Origin: Enterobacter sp. kpr-6
GTDB taxonomy: Bacteria; Pseudomonadota; Gammaproteobacteria; Enterobacterales; Enterobacteriaceae
Assembly: GCF_900116015.1 (NCBI RefSeq)
Contig: NZ_FOYH01000006.1
Location: forward strand, 62,001-126,000
Length of the DNA: 64,000 nt
Direction of reading: 5' to 3'
In this document: positions 21,659 to 30,250 of the stretch, piece by piece
Numbering within the stretch: the stretch's first letter is position 1
Layout of the letters: each line of letters opens with the position of its first letter
Notes under the pieces: model-generated
The model's database searches: none
Told to the model about the DNA's origin: nothing
What the model saw: the letters and a program-made list of their open reading frames with translations, nothing else
Program-made: the position numbers and the translations under genes

Positions 21659-23038
21659 TTAGAACCAGGCTTCCCACATCGCGCCGACGTTGAACGAATC
21701 CAGCGTCTCGTCTTCAGTGCCGTTGATGCGTGCGGTGCGTTCGTTATCCACCTGACCGCCGGTCACGTAGAAGCGCAGCATCGGACGGAATTCCGGTCCC
21801 ATGTTGATGGAGATGTTCTGAGACAGCGTGGCTTTCCAGCCGTGGTTATCCCCGCCCTGTTCGAAATCGACTTTCTGCCAGCCCAGTTCCAGCCAGGTTG
21901 AATGCACGTCGTTCCACCAGTACATCGGACGCACAATGGCGTTGTAGTTACGACGATCATCGATGCCGTTGGCATCATTTTCGTAGTCGTGGTACGCCAG
22001 CAGGTATTCAACCTGTGCCTGTTGGGTGAATTTGTAGCTACCCTCGAAGCTGGTATAAATCGCCGTCAGATCATCGGTTTTGTTGTATACACTGTTGTCC
22101 GAGTTATCGGAGTAGCGCGCAATCAACTTGTTCACGCTGCTTTCGCCAGTGTGACTCAGCACCACGCCGCCCTGCCACGCTTTCAGACGCGCATCGCTGT
22201 CAACGGCTTTGGAGTCAAAGCCGTAGTTGGCGTACAGTTCCAGATCCAGCGGACCAACCTTCATACCGTGGATTTTTGAGGTCACCGCATAGTTGCCTTT
22301 ATCACCGGTGCCGGAACCGCCGGTACAGGTAATACGCGACGGGTTGCCTTCATCGTTCATCACTTCCGGGCTACAGGATTCCACTGCCGCCACGGTCGCT
22401 AGGTCAAACTGCACGCCGCCGATGTCGAAGTTTTTCACCCCTGCACCCTGGCCGTCGTGGTTCATCCAGAAGTAATCGTTGATGCCCTGTTGTGGACGCT
22501 GGTGGAAGTCACGACCGGCCCAGATGTAGGCGTTCGGGTTGGACTCCAGAATGTTGGTCACCCCGGCGTAGGCTTTCTTGAGGTTCACCTCGTCGCCCCA
22601 GTGGTCGATCATCACGTTGATGTCCCAGATTGCGCCGTTGTCGCCTTTGAACGCTTTGGAAAGCTGGAATTCGCCGCCGTTGCCTTCGTTACCCAGACGA
22701 CCGATCGCTGAGGAACCGTTATATGAGCCATCGACGCCGACAAATTTCTGATCGCCTGCCTGGAACTGCGCGCCATAACGCGCATAACCGGTAAATTTCA
22801 CGCCAAACGGAATAGCCATATCCGGTGATTGCGCGGTGCTTTGCGGTTCGGTAATCACATCGGCTTTTTTCGCAACCGCCGCATCCATTTTGGCCTGGCG
22901 TTCGGTGAGGGCTTTATCCACCGCTTTTGCCACGATGGCGTCAATTTGTTCCTGAGTAAATTCTTGTGCAACGACATTTCCTGAGCAAAGCGCAGCCATT
23001 ACTGCCAGTGCCACTGGAAGTTTTTTAATTAATTTCAT
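21659..23038 (-). CDS. LamB/BglH-type carbohydrate porin
   Basis: The 459-residue protein has a Sec signal peptide (MKLIKKLPVALAVMAALCSG, cleavage likely after NVVA). An Ala/Lys-rich N-terminal extension of about 35 residues with coiled-coil character (EQIDAIVAKAVDKALTERQA) follows, as in BglH and ScrY. The maltoporin-like barrel (FTGYARYGAQF, WAGRDFHQRP, C-terminal MWEAWF ending in Phe) completes the protein. It is the last gene of a beta-glucoside PTS operon, 143 bases after the EIIA gene, and probably admits aryl- or oligo-beta-glucosides through the outer membrane. Confidence 0.87.
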   Translation of the reverse strand: MKLIKKLPVALAVMAALCSGNVVAQEFTQEQIDAIVAKAVDKALTERQAKMDAAVAKKADVITEPQSTAQSPDMAIPFGVKFTGYARYGAQFQAGDQKFVGVDGSYNGSSAIGRLGNEGNGGEFQLSKAFKGDNGAIWDINVMIDHWGDEVNLKKAYAGVTNILESNPNAYIWAGRDFHQRPQQGINDYFWMNHDGQGAGVKNFDIGGVQFDLATVAAVESCSPEVMNDEGNPSRITCTGGSGTGDKGNYAVTSKIHGMKVGPLDLELYANYGFDSKAVDSDARLKAWQGGVVLSHTGESSVNKLIARYSDNSDNSVYNKTDDLTAIYTSFEGSYKFTQQAQVEYLLAYHDYENDANGIDDRRNYNAIVRPMYWWNDVHSTWLELGWQKVDFEQGGDNHGWKATLSQNISINMGPEFRPMLRFYVTGGQVDNERTARINGTEDETLDSFNVGAMWEAWF

Positions 23039-23181
23039 GTTTGTCTCAATTTAGTAAATTATTTTCAGACAATAATTATCCCGTCCGCATTTAACGGAAT
23101 AATTGTGCTATCACCATGTAATATTGTTAGGGTACGGCGGATTAATAATATTCTCTTAACGGATCTCCACGATTTAATTAA

Positions 23182-23484
23182 TTAGCGCTGATAAAGTTGG
23201 ATAATCTCTTCGGATAATTCACGCGCCAGTAATGACGTCATTAAATGATCCTGAGCGTGCACCATAATTAACGTCATTGGCTGGCGGGCTTCACCGGCGT
23301 CCTGCTCAATGAGTTTAGTTTGCATATGGTGCGCCTGGCGCGAGTAGCCATCGGCCTCGCGCAGCAGATTTTTGGCCTCATCAAAGTTGCCCGCGCGCGC
23401 GGCGCGCAGGGCTTCAAAACAGAGACTACGGGACTGACCGGCATTGACGATGATTTCCATCACCGCTTCTTCTAATTCAATCAT
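23182..23484 (-). CDS. PTS EIIA, lactose/cellobiose family
   Basis: The 100-residue, all-helical EIIA resembles ChbA. The motif VHAQDHLMTSLLARE contains the phospho-accepting His (His76 by family analogy) and the metal-binding Asp79. It relays phosphate from HPr to the EIIB encoded upstream. It starts 2 bases after the GH1 stop codon, in one operon with EIIB, EIIC, the phospho-beta-glucosidase and the porin. Confidence 0.93.
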   Translation of the reverse strand: MIELEEAVMEIIVNAGQSRSLCFEALRAARAGNFDEAKNLLREADGYSRQAHHMQTKLIEQDAGEARQPMTLIMVHAQDHLMTSLLARELSEEIIQLYQR

Positions 23485-23486
23485 GT

Positions 23487-24878
23487 TTATGACTCTTCGC
23501 TAAAACCATTATTGGCTGAGGTCGCGGCAAACCACTCCCCACTTTTCTTGATGGTGCGTTTCTGGGTTTTTAAATCCAGCTGGACAAACCCGTAGCGGTT
23601 TTTATACGCATTACACCATGACCAGTTATCAATAAACGTCCACATATGATAACCGAGACAATTACAGCCTTCAGAAATCCCTTTATGCAGCCACTTCAAA
23701 TGACCGGAAACAAATTCGATACGGTATTGATCGTTAATTTGCCCGTCTTCAATAAAGCGCTGTTCATTTTCCACACCCATGCCATTTTCAGAAATAAAGC
23801 AGCGTGGGTTGCCGTAATTAACGCGTAAGTTGGTCAGAATATCGTAAATACCTGGTTCGTAAATTTCCCATCCACGATGGGGATTCATTTTCCGCCCTGG
23901 CATTTCGTAATAATCAAATAACCACTCCGGCATAAACGGCGATTGTGGATTGACCGCGCTGTCGCGGCATTTCACCCGACGCGGCTGGTAATAGTTAATC
24001 CCCAGAAGATCGACTTTACCTTCAGCAATCAGCGCCACATCGTCCGGCTTGCAGGTCGGAAGCTGATCGTAGGCTTTCAGCAACGCCACCAGATCCGCCG
24101 GATATTCGCCTTTCAGCACCGGGTCGAGGAAACTGCGGTTAAACAGCAAATCGGCATGGTGCGCGGCCAGCAGATCCGCCGGATTTTGCGAGCGCGGATA
24201 TGACGGCGTCAGGTTCAGCACAATGCCGATTTCCCCGGCGTAATGCCCGGCGCGAAACGCCCGCACCGCTGAGGCATGGGCCAGCACGGTGTTGTACGCC
24301 ACGGTCGCCGCACGTTTGAAATCCACCACGTTCGGGTAATGGAAGTCATACAGGTATCCGCCTTCCACCGGCACAATCGGCTCGTTAAAGGTGAACCAGT
24401 ACATCACGCGGTCACCGAACAGCTCAAAACAGATCTGCGCGTAACGGCTGAACGCCTCGACCACTTCGCGGTTTTCCCAGCCGCCTTTCTCCTGCATCAC
24501 CATCGGCATATCGAAGTGGAACAGGGTAATAAACGGAGCGATCCCCTGCGCCAGCAACTCGTCAATCACGTTGTTATAAAACGCCACCGCCTCCGGGTTC
24601 ACCTCGCCGGTGCCGTCCGGGATAAGACGCGACCAGCTGATCGAGGTGCGAAAGCTGTTGTGGTTTAACTGCTTTAACAGCGCGATATCTTCCCGCCAGT
24701 GCTGATAAAACGTTGAGGTATCAGCAGGCCCGACCTGCTGGTGGAAGCGCAGTGGCTGAGTGGCGAACCAGTGATCCCAGGTCGTGGCGCTTTTTCCACC
24801 GTGCAGGCTTTCCCCTTCGGTTTGCTGTGCGGAGCTGGCGCTGCCCCACCAGAAATGGGCGGGAAATGTATATTTCAT
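23487..24878 (-). CDS. 6-phospho-beta-glucosidase, GH1 family
   Basis: The 463-residue cytosolic hydrolase splits phosphorylated beta-glucosides delivered by the PTS. The acid/base Glu lies in WFTFNEP and the nucleophile Glu in FISENGMGV. The N-terminal YTFPAHFWWGSASSAQQTEG is the GH1 signature. ATG 24878 is chosen because AAGGAG lies 9 bases upstream; another ATG two codons earlier is only 3 bases from it. EIIC ends 19 bases upstream. Confidence 0.93.
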   Translation of the reverse strand: MKYTFPAHFWWGSASSAQQTEGESLHGGKSATTWDHWFATQPLRFHQQVGPADTSTFYQHWREDIALLKQLNHNSFRTSISWSRLIPDGTGEVNPEAVAFYNNVIDELLAQGIAPFITLFHFDMPMVMQEKGGWENREVVEAFSRYAQICFELFGDRVMYWFTFNEPIVPVEGGYLYDFHYPNVVDFKRAATVAYNTVLAHASAVRAFRAGHYAGEIGIVLNLTPSYPRSQNPADLLAAHHADLLFNRSFLDPVLKGEYPADLVALLKAYDQLPTCKPDDVALIAEGKVDLLGINYYQPRRVKCRDSAVNPQSPFMPEWLFDYYEMPGRKMNPHRGWEIYEPGIYDILTNLRVNYGNPRCFISENGMGVENEQRFIEDGQINDQYRIEFVSGHLKWLHKGISEGCNCLGYHMWTFIDNWSWCNAYKNRYGFVQLDLKTQKRTIKKSGEWFAATSANNGFSEES

Positions 24879-24897
24879 GGTCATTCTCTCCTTATGA

Positions 24898-26223
24898 CTA
24901 CGGGCGGACGGTTTCCGTGAGCGGGGCCGCAGCCTGGGCTTTCTGCTCTTCGGTTTTCATCAAAGAACGCTCATAGGCACGCAGGAACGGCAGGTACATC
25001 AGCGCTGACATCACCATACAGATTGCGCACATCACCACCGGACTGAACGCCCAGTTCGCGGCCCAGGACGCACCGATAGGTGCAGGCGTGGTCCACGGCG
25101 TCAGCGAAACCACCTGATCCACCCAGCCGAGACGGGTTGCACCGTAAGCGAGGCAGGCGTTAATCAGCGGAACGAAGACGAACGGGATGAACAGCATCGG
25201 GTTCATGATGATCGGCGCACCGAACAGGATAGGTTCATTGATGTTAAAGAAACTTGGCACAACGCCCATTTTGCCGATAGTACGCAGGTGGGTGACACGG
25301 CTACGCAGCAGCAAAAACGCCAGCGGCAGGGTGGAGCCAACGCCGCCAATCAGCAGATAGTGATCCCAGAAGCCTTGCAGGTAAACGTGCGGTAACGCCG
25401 CACCCGCCGCCAGTGCTGCCTGGTTTGCCGAGAGGTTCGCCATCCAGAACGGGTTCATGATACCGGTAACGATAAGCGAACCGTGGATGCCCGCGAACCA
25501 GAAAATCTGGCACAGCAGCACGGAGAGCAGAATGGCAGGCAGGGAGTCGGACGCCGACACCAGCGGTTCCAGCAGGTGCATAATCGCCTGCGGCAGGATC
25601 ATGCCGGTTTGCGCTTCGATAAACAGGTTGAGCGGATGCAGCGTGGCAATCACCACCAGCACCGGGATCAGGATTTCAAATGAGCGCGCCACGCCAGTCG
25701 GCACTTCTTTCGGCAGGCGGATGGTAATGTTGTTCTGCTTCAGCCACGCGTACATACGGGTTGAATAGATGGCGGTGATAAGCGCGGTGAAAATCCCCTG
25801 ACCGGAAAGGTACTGGGTAGAGATTTTACCGTCGGCATAAGGAGCCGCGACCAGCAAAAACGCCATAAATGCCAGCAGACCGGACATCACCGGATCAAGG
25901 TTAAACTGCCGCCCAAGGCTTGCGCCAATCCCCACTGAGATAAAGAACGTCATCACGCCCATGCTCAGGTTAAACGGCAGCATCAGTTGTTCGCGGTAAG
26001 TCTGGGAGAAATCGAGCCAGCCGCGCGCAAAGCTATTGGTGGTATCCGCGGAGAACGGCGGGAAAATAAACACCAGCATAAACGAGCCGATAATCATAAA
26101 CGGCAGCGCGGCGGTAAAGCCGTCACGGATGGCGATAACATATTTTTGCTGTCCCAGCCGGCCTGCCAGCGGGGTGATCGATTGCTCAATAACGGCAACC
26201 ATTGACTGATATAACGAACTCAT
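24898..26223 (-). CDS. PTS EIIC, cellobiose/diacetylchitobiose family (CelB/ChbC-like)
   Basis: The 441-residue integral membrane permease subunit has roughly ten hydrophobic segments and the family-typical GIHGSLIVTGIMNPFW and FFNINEPILFGAPIIMNP motifs that form the sugar site. It imports a beta-glucoside with phosphorylation through separate EIIB and EIIA subunits. It lies 11 bases after the EIIB gene. The exact sugar (cellobiose, arbutin, salicin, gentiobiose) cannot be read from sequence. Confidence 0.93.
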   Translation of the reverse strand: MSSLYQSMVAVIEQSITPLAGRLGQQKYVIAIRDGFTAALPFMIIGSFMLVFIFPPFSADTTNSFARGWLDFSQTYREQLMLPFNLSMGVMTFFISVGIGASLGRQFNLDPVMSGLLAFMAFLLVAAPYADGKISTQYLSGQGIFTALITAIYSTRMYAWLKQNNITIRLPKEVPTGVARSFEILIPVLVVIATLHPLNLFIEAQTGMILPQAIMHLLEPLVSASDSLPAILLSVLLCQIFWFAGIHGSLIVTGIMNPFWMANLSANQAALAAGAALPHVYLQGFWDHYLLIGGVGSTLPLAFLLLRSRVTHLRTIGKMGVVPSFFNINEPILFGAPIIMNPMLFIPFVFVPLINACLAYGATRLGWVDQVVSLTPWTTPAPIGASWAANWAFSPVVMCAICMVMSALMYLPFLRAYERSLMKTEEQKAQAAAPLTETVRP

Positions 26224-26234
26224 AGAGACACCTT

Positions 26235-26555
26235 TTAGTGCGCCGCTTCGATGAGCGACAGAGCATAGTCCAGTACCTTATCACCGCGCTGCATCCCGTA
26301 ATCCATCGGGTTGATGGGCTGAACGGGAATGCCGTGAGTGGCAGCCTTTTCTGAAAGCGTATTTAACATGTACTTCACTTGTGGCCCAAGCAGCACGACC
26401 TGGTAGCGCGGAAACTGGGTATCAAATTCCGCCACGCCATAGGCGTCAATCTCGACCGGTAATCCTCTGACCTGTGCTTCATCGACCATTTTTCTGACCA
26501 GCAGGCTTGTGGACATGCCCGCGGAACAACACAGCATGATCTTAACCATCGACAT
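26235..26555 (-). CDS. PTS EIIB, lactose/cellobiose family
   Basis: The 106-residue subunit contains the phospho-cysteine loop KIMLCCSAGMSTSLLV (Cys10 by family position) and the conserved VVLLGPQVKYML segment. It is the first gene of the operon EIIB-EIIC-GH1-EIIA-porin, divergent from a LacI regulator and preceded by a perfect 18-base palindromic operator. The start could also be the ATG two codons further in (MVKIML). Confidence 0.93.
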   Translation of the reverse strand: MSMVKIMLCCSAGMSTSLLVRKMVDEAQVRGLPVEIDAYGVAEFDTQFPRYQVVLLGPQVKYMLNTLSEKAATHGIPVQPINPMDYGMQRGDKVLDYALSLIEAAH

Positions 26556-26602
26556 CCATCCTCAAAGTGTTAAAAGTTATTGCGGGGCTGATTGGATAAC
26601 AT

Positions 26603-26620
26603 ATGGAAACCGGTTTCCAT
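26603..26620. promoter_or_regulatory. LacI-family operator O1
   Basis: ATGGAAACCGGTTTCCAT is a perfect 18-base palindrome with the central CG typical of LacI/GalR operators. It is 48 bases upstream of the EIIB start and is presumably bound by the divergent regulator. Confidence 0.8.
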
Positions 26621-26636
26621 TTTTTAGCGAGGGAAG

Positions 26637-26652
26637 TGTGAAGCGCGTCAAT
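26637..26652. promoter_or_regulatory. Candidate CRP site
   Basis: TGTGAAGCGCGTCAAT matches TGTGA-N6-TCACA at 8 of 10 positions, about 80 bases upstream of the EIIB start. A second weaker candidate is TTGGA-N6-TCACA at 26678-26693. Catabolite control is expected for a PTS operon, but the matches are partial. Confidence 0.4.
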
Positions 26653-26728
26653 CTCTTAGTCCTATAAGATTTTTTTATTGGATTCACGTCACAGTATTTG
26701 AGGAAATTCTGAGAACAACTTTGACCTC

Positions 26729-26747
26729 ATGGAAAATCGGTTTCCGT
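26729..26747. promoter_or_regulatory. LacI-family operator O2
   Basis: ATGGAAAATCGGTTTCCGT is an imperfect version of O1, centred about 126 bases from it. It overlaps the likely -35 region of the regulator gene (TATACT -10 at 26765-26770). This spacing would allow looping and autoregulation. Confidence 0.6.
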
Positions 26748-26842
26748 GAAATTTAGAAAGCGGTTATACTGAGGTTGGCGATATTCTGAGCCATTGTACG
26801 ATTTGGATTTTTTGGCCCGCTTGGGGCTGCCAGGGGATAAAG

Positions 26843-27790
26843 ATGTCAACAATCAACGATGTATCACGTTTAGCTGGGGTGTCCAAAGCCACAGTCTCAC
26901 GGGTGTTGAGTGGTTCGCGCGGCGTTAAGGAAGCCAGTCGCCTCGCGGTCCTGAAAGCGGTCGATGAACTCAATTATCGGCCCAATGTCATTGCGCAGTC
27001 CTTGCTCAGTCAGTCTACGGGCTGCATAGGGGTGATTTGTGCACAAGATAACGTTAACCAGACCACCGGTTATCTCTATGCGCTTGAGAAACATCTCAGC
27101 CAACATCAGAAACATCTGCTGCTGCGTTTTGCCAACAGTAAAGCGGGGGTGATGAATGCGCTGGATGAACTCACCTGCGGATTGTGCGATGACGTGCTGA
27201 TTATCGGCGCGCGCTTTCCGCTCAATCTGGCGGATGAAAACGTCATTCTGGTGGATTGCGTCGAAGCCGACACGCCGAACAGCATCCAGTTTGACCATGC
27301 CTTCGCTGCTGAAACCGCCTGTAATTACCTGATTAGCCAGGGGCGTCGGCAAATTGCGCTGATCCACCCGGAAGGTAGCGGCTCCGCCGACCAGGTACTG
27401 CTTGGTTATAAACACGCGCTGGAAAATAACTTCCTGCCGTTTAACCGCAATCTGGTGTTTATGGATTCCACCACCTCGTCAGTGGCGCTTCAGGTGCTGC
27501 TAAACAACGCCACCACGCTGAACTTCAACGCATTGCTGGTGGCCGACGAGCAGGCCGCACAGCGGGTGATCACGCAGCTTCAGGCGTTTAATAAATCGGT
27601 ACCGGGCGACATTATGGTCTTCAGCCTCGCCGGTTCACTGCAACTGCCGGGCATACCGACCATTCCGGCCATTGAATATTCGATGGATGCGATGGCCGCG
27701 CGGATCGTGACCTGGCTGACGGAAAAAACCCAGAGTGTGCTGGGGTCCTGCGTACTGCGCGGGGATTTGATTATTCCGGAACGCCGCTGA
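26843..27790 (+). CDS. LacI-family repressor of the beta-glucoside PTS operon
   Basis: The 315-residue regulator has the LacI helix-turn-helix and hinge (TINDVSRLAGVSKATVSRVLSG, then YRPNVIAQSL) and a periplasmic-binding-protein-like effector domain. It is divergent from the EIIB gene across 287 bases containing two matching operators, so it most likely represses that operon and itself. The effector is unknown, perhaps a phosphorylated beta-glucoside. A repeat element begins 7 bases after its stop. Confidence 0.9.
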   Translation: MSTINDVSRLAGVSKATVSRVLSGSRGVKEASRLAVLKAVDELNYRPNVIAQSLLSQSTGCIGVICAQDNVNQTTGYLYALEKHLSQHQKHLLLRFANSKAGVMNALDELTCGLCDDVLIIGARFPLNLADENVILVDCVEADTPNSIQFDHAFAAETACNYLISQGRRQIALIHPEGSGSADQVLLGYKHALENNFLPFNRNLVFMDSTTSSVALQVLLNNATTLNFNALLVADEQAAQRVITQLQAFNKSVPGDIMVFSLAGSLQLPGIPTIPAIEYSMDAMAARIVTWLTEKTQSVLGSCVLRGDLIIPERR

Positions 27791-27797
27791 GGAAAAG

Positions 27798-27894
27798 CCC
27801 CCTCACCCTAACCCTCTCCCCATGGGAGAGGGAACCGCCCGAGCGCGGACTCGCTTTTCTCCCTCTCCCAAGGGGAGAGGGCCGGGGTGAGGGG
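27798..27894. repeat. GC-rich quasi-palindromic repeat, copy B
   Basis: Outer arms CCTCACCCTAACCCTCTCCC and GGGAGAGGGCCGGGGTGAGG surround one degenerate module (CCGAGCGCGGACTCGC). It fills the space between the convergent stops of the LacI gene (7 bases away) and the AhpD-like gene (8 bases away), where it could serve as a terminator. Confidence 0.85.
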
Positions 27895-27902
27895 AAAACC
27901 CC

Positions 27903-28436
27903 TTAACTCACCGCCGGGAAATCCACCACCGTATCATTCACCCGGTTAATCATATTGGTAAACAAAATCGCGCTCACCGCGCTGATGGTTTCCACCACCT
28001 GCACATCATCAAACCCGGCTTCGCGGAAATCGTTCACCGCCTCTTCAGGCAGCGTGCCGTGCGTGGTCACCAGCGTCTGCACAAATTTCACCAGCGCGTC
28101 CAGTTGCGCGTCATCCGGGTAATCGCCCTGACGAAGCTGACGCATTTGCTCTGGCGTAAAGCCCGCCATTTTGCCCATCAGCGAATGCGCGGCCAGGCAA
28201 TAATCACAGCCAGACGCTTCGCTGACAGCGAGGTTAATCGCTTCCAGTTGCTTTCTGCTCAGGCTGCTTTTTGCCAGCATCGCATTGTGTTGTAACGCCT
28301 GGCCGAGCACGTCCGGGGCATTGCCGATGGTCTGATAGGCGTTCGGCACTTTGCCCATTGCACGATTAATCGCGGTAAATAACTCGGCGGCTTTGCCAGT
28401 GGCATGGACGGGCTGAACTGAAGTTAAACGGCTCAT
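27903..28436 (-). CDS. AhpD-like carboxymuconolactone decarboxylase family protein
   Basis: The 177-residue all-helical protein has the CMD/AhpD active-site motif SGCDYCLAAHS (Cys77, Cys80, His84), which supports a thiol-based peroxidase or disulfide role rather than true decarboxylation. ATG 28436 has AGGAG 7 bases upstream; a longer frame is rejected. It is divergent from an AraC regulator, the usual arrangement of a regulator and its target. Confidence 0.88.
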   Translation of the reverse strand: MSRLTSVQPVHATGKAAELFTAINRAMGKVPNAYQTIGNAPDVLGQALQHNAMLAKSSLSRKQLEAINLAVSEASGCDYCLAAHSLMGKMAGFTPEQMRQLRQGDYPDDAQLDALVKFVQTLVTTHGTLPEEAVNDFREAGFDDVQVVETISAVSAILFTNMINRVNDTVVDFPAVS

Positions 28437-28560
28437 AACAATCTCCTGTGAGTAAATAATTTCCGCCGTAGTGGCGATGGACACATCATAGGGCGATGCC
28501 AGCAGGTAGAATGGCGCTCATCGTCTCGCTTTTTTGTCTTATCGTCTCAGGAGAGAAACC

Positions 28561-29484
28561 TTGGATAGCCTCAGCCGGGTCCTTACGCTGCTTGCCCCTG
28601 CCAGCGTCGTTAATCTGCACTGTCGTTTTGCCGGGCGCTGGACGGCCGATCACGCGCAGCTTGCGCCGGGCGTCGTGCCCTGGCATGTGATCCTGCACGG
28701 CAGCGCGCAGCTGCAACTGGCGGGTAAAACGCTGAACGTGAACGCGGGCGATGTGCTGCTCCTGCCGCACGGTTCACCGCACATACTGCAAGGGCTGGTG
28801 GAGTGGGGGCAGGTTGCGCCGGTGGCAAAACATTTCAACGGGACGCTGACGGAAGTGCGCACGGAAGGCGAAGGAGACAGCGTGGACGTACTGTGCGGTG
28901 AGTTTCATTTCGGCGCGAACAGCGGCTGGCTGTTTGCGAAAGAGAGCGGGGTGATCCATCTGCGCACACGGGATCGCCAGGATTGCCCGGAACTGGAACT
29001 GCTGCTGGCGATGCTGGTGCGTGAAAGCCTCAGCGGTTCGCCGGGCGGTACAACCATCGTCGATAACCTGACGGCCACGTTCCTGGTGCTGGTGCTGCGG
29101 ATTTTACTCACAGAAAGTGAACCGCCAGCCGGGTTGCTGCGTCTGTTGACTGACAAACGCCTCGCCCCGGCCGTGCTGGCGGTGCTGGCCGATCCCTCAC
29201 AGCCCTGGACGATGGAGAGCATGGCCGGGCGCTGCTTTTTATCCCGCGCCACCTTCGCCCGTCATTTTGCCCGCTGCTACCACCAGACGCCCCAGGCCTG
29301 GCTTACCCAGTTACGCATGGCGCTGGCGGCACGGCTGTTGATTCAGGAGCGCAGCCAGACGGTGGACGCGATTGCTGCCCGCTGCGGGTTTTTATCCCTG
29401 GCATCATTTTCGAAAGCGTTCCGGCGGCACTATGCGCTCACCCCGGCCCATTACCGGAAAACCCGCGCGGGCATAGTCGCTTAG
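28561..29484 (+). CDS. AraC-family regulator with N-terminal cupin domain
   Basis: The 307-residue protein starts with TTG at 28561, 7 bases after a CAGGAG box; no ATG gives a full-length product. Residues about 15-180 form a cupin-type AraC-binding domain (HVILHGSAQLQLAGKTLNVNAGDVLLLPHGSPH). The last 100 carry two helix-turn-helix motifs (MAGRCFLSRATFARHF and IAARCGFLSLASFSKAFRRHY). It likely activates the divergent AhpD-like gene. Its stop overlaps the stop of the convergent nitroreductase gene. Confidence 0.88.
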   Translation: MDSLSRVLTLLAPASVVNLHCRFAGRWTADHAQLAPGVVPWHVILHGSAQLQLAGKTLNVNAGDVLLLPHGSPHILQGLVEWGQVAPVAKHFNGTLTEVRTEGEGDSVDVLCGEFHFGANSGWLFAKESGVIHLRTRDRQDCPELELLLAMLVRESLSGSPGGTTIVDNLTATFLVLVLRILLTESEPPAGLLRLLTDKRLAPAVLAVLADPSQPWTMESMAGRCFLSRATFARHFARCYHQTPQAWLTQLRMALAARLLIQERSQTVDAIAARCGFLSLASFSKAFRRHYALTPAHYRKTRAGIVA

Positions 29485-30134
29485 ATAAAGGTGAAGATCT
29501 CTTCGCGGGCCAGGCGGGATTTCGGCAGCGCGGCGTTGAAATCTTTATCGCTTTTCACGCCCAGCGACACCAGCACCACGCTGGTTAAGCCTTTTTCGCG
29601 CAGTCCCAGGGAGAGATCCAGCGCGCGCTGATCAAAACCTTCCATCGGCGTGGCATCAATGCCGAGCATCGCTGCGCCCAGCAGCAGGCCGCCTAACGCA
29701 AGGTAAACCTGCTTTTCCATCCACTGCGGCACATCGCGCAGTTCATAGCGGTGCATATCGACGTAACCCCGGCGGCTCTTGTCCTGTCCGGCTTTGGCGT
29801 CGGCACTGGCAAAGCGGCCATCTTTCTCTTCCTGCGCCAGCACGCTTTGCAGATGCGCTTCGGTGATGTCGCTTTTCATGCACAGCGCGATGACGTGCGA
29901 GGCGTTCAATACTTTAGGCTCGTTATAAATAAACGCCCCGGTGGTAGCCTGCGCAATGGCGGCGCGGCCTTCGTCGGTTGAGGCGACCACAAAATGCCAG
30001 GGCTGAGAGTTCACCGAGGACGGGCTGTTTTGCAGCACATTCAGCAGCGTGTCGATATCGGCTTGCGGCAGCGTGTTGCCGGGTTCAAAAGCCTTAACGG
30101 TGTGGCGGGTAAGAACTGCATCATTGAGCGTCAT
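29481..30134 (-). CDS. NfsB-like oxygen-insensitive NAD(P)H nitroreductase
   Basis: The 217-residue FMN enzyme resembles E. coli NfsB, with PSSVNSQPWHFVVAS (flavin-binding), DMHRYELRDVPQWMEKQVYLALG and the C-terminal ALPKSRL. Family members reduce nitroaromatics and quinones. It is divergent from a LysR regulator starting 116 bases away, suggesting local control. It appears to be an extra paralogue rather than the nfsB of the E. coli locus, which lies elsewhere. Confidence 0.88.
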   Translation of the reverse strand: MTLNDAVLTRHTVKAFEPGNTLPQADIDTLLNVLQNSPSSVNSQPWHFVVASTDEGRAAIAQATTGAFIYNEPKVLNASHVIALCMKSDITEAHLQSVLAQEEKDGRFASADAKAGQDKSRRGYVDMHRYELRDVPQWMEKQVYLALGGLLLGAAMLGIDATPMEGFDQRALDLSLGLREKGLTSVVLVSLGVKSDKDFNAALPKSRLAREEIFTFI

Positions 30135-30250
30135 AATTTTCTCCTGACCATAAAATCAAAGCAGAATAAACAAAAATAGTGCGTGAAAACACCGTCTCTC
30201 GCGTGCAACACTTTCTCTTTGAAGGTGAAAATCCACACACCGGAGACATC

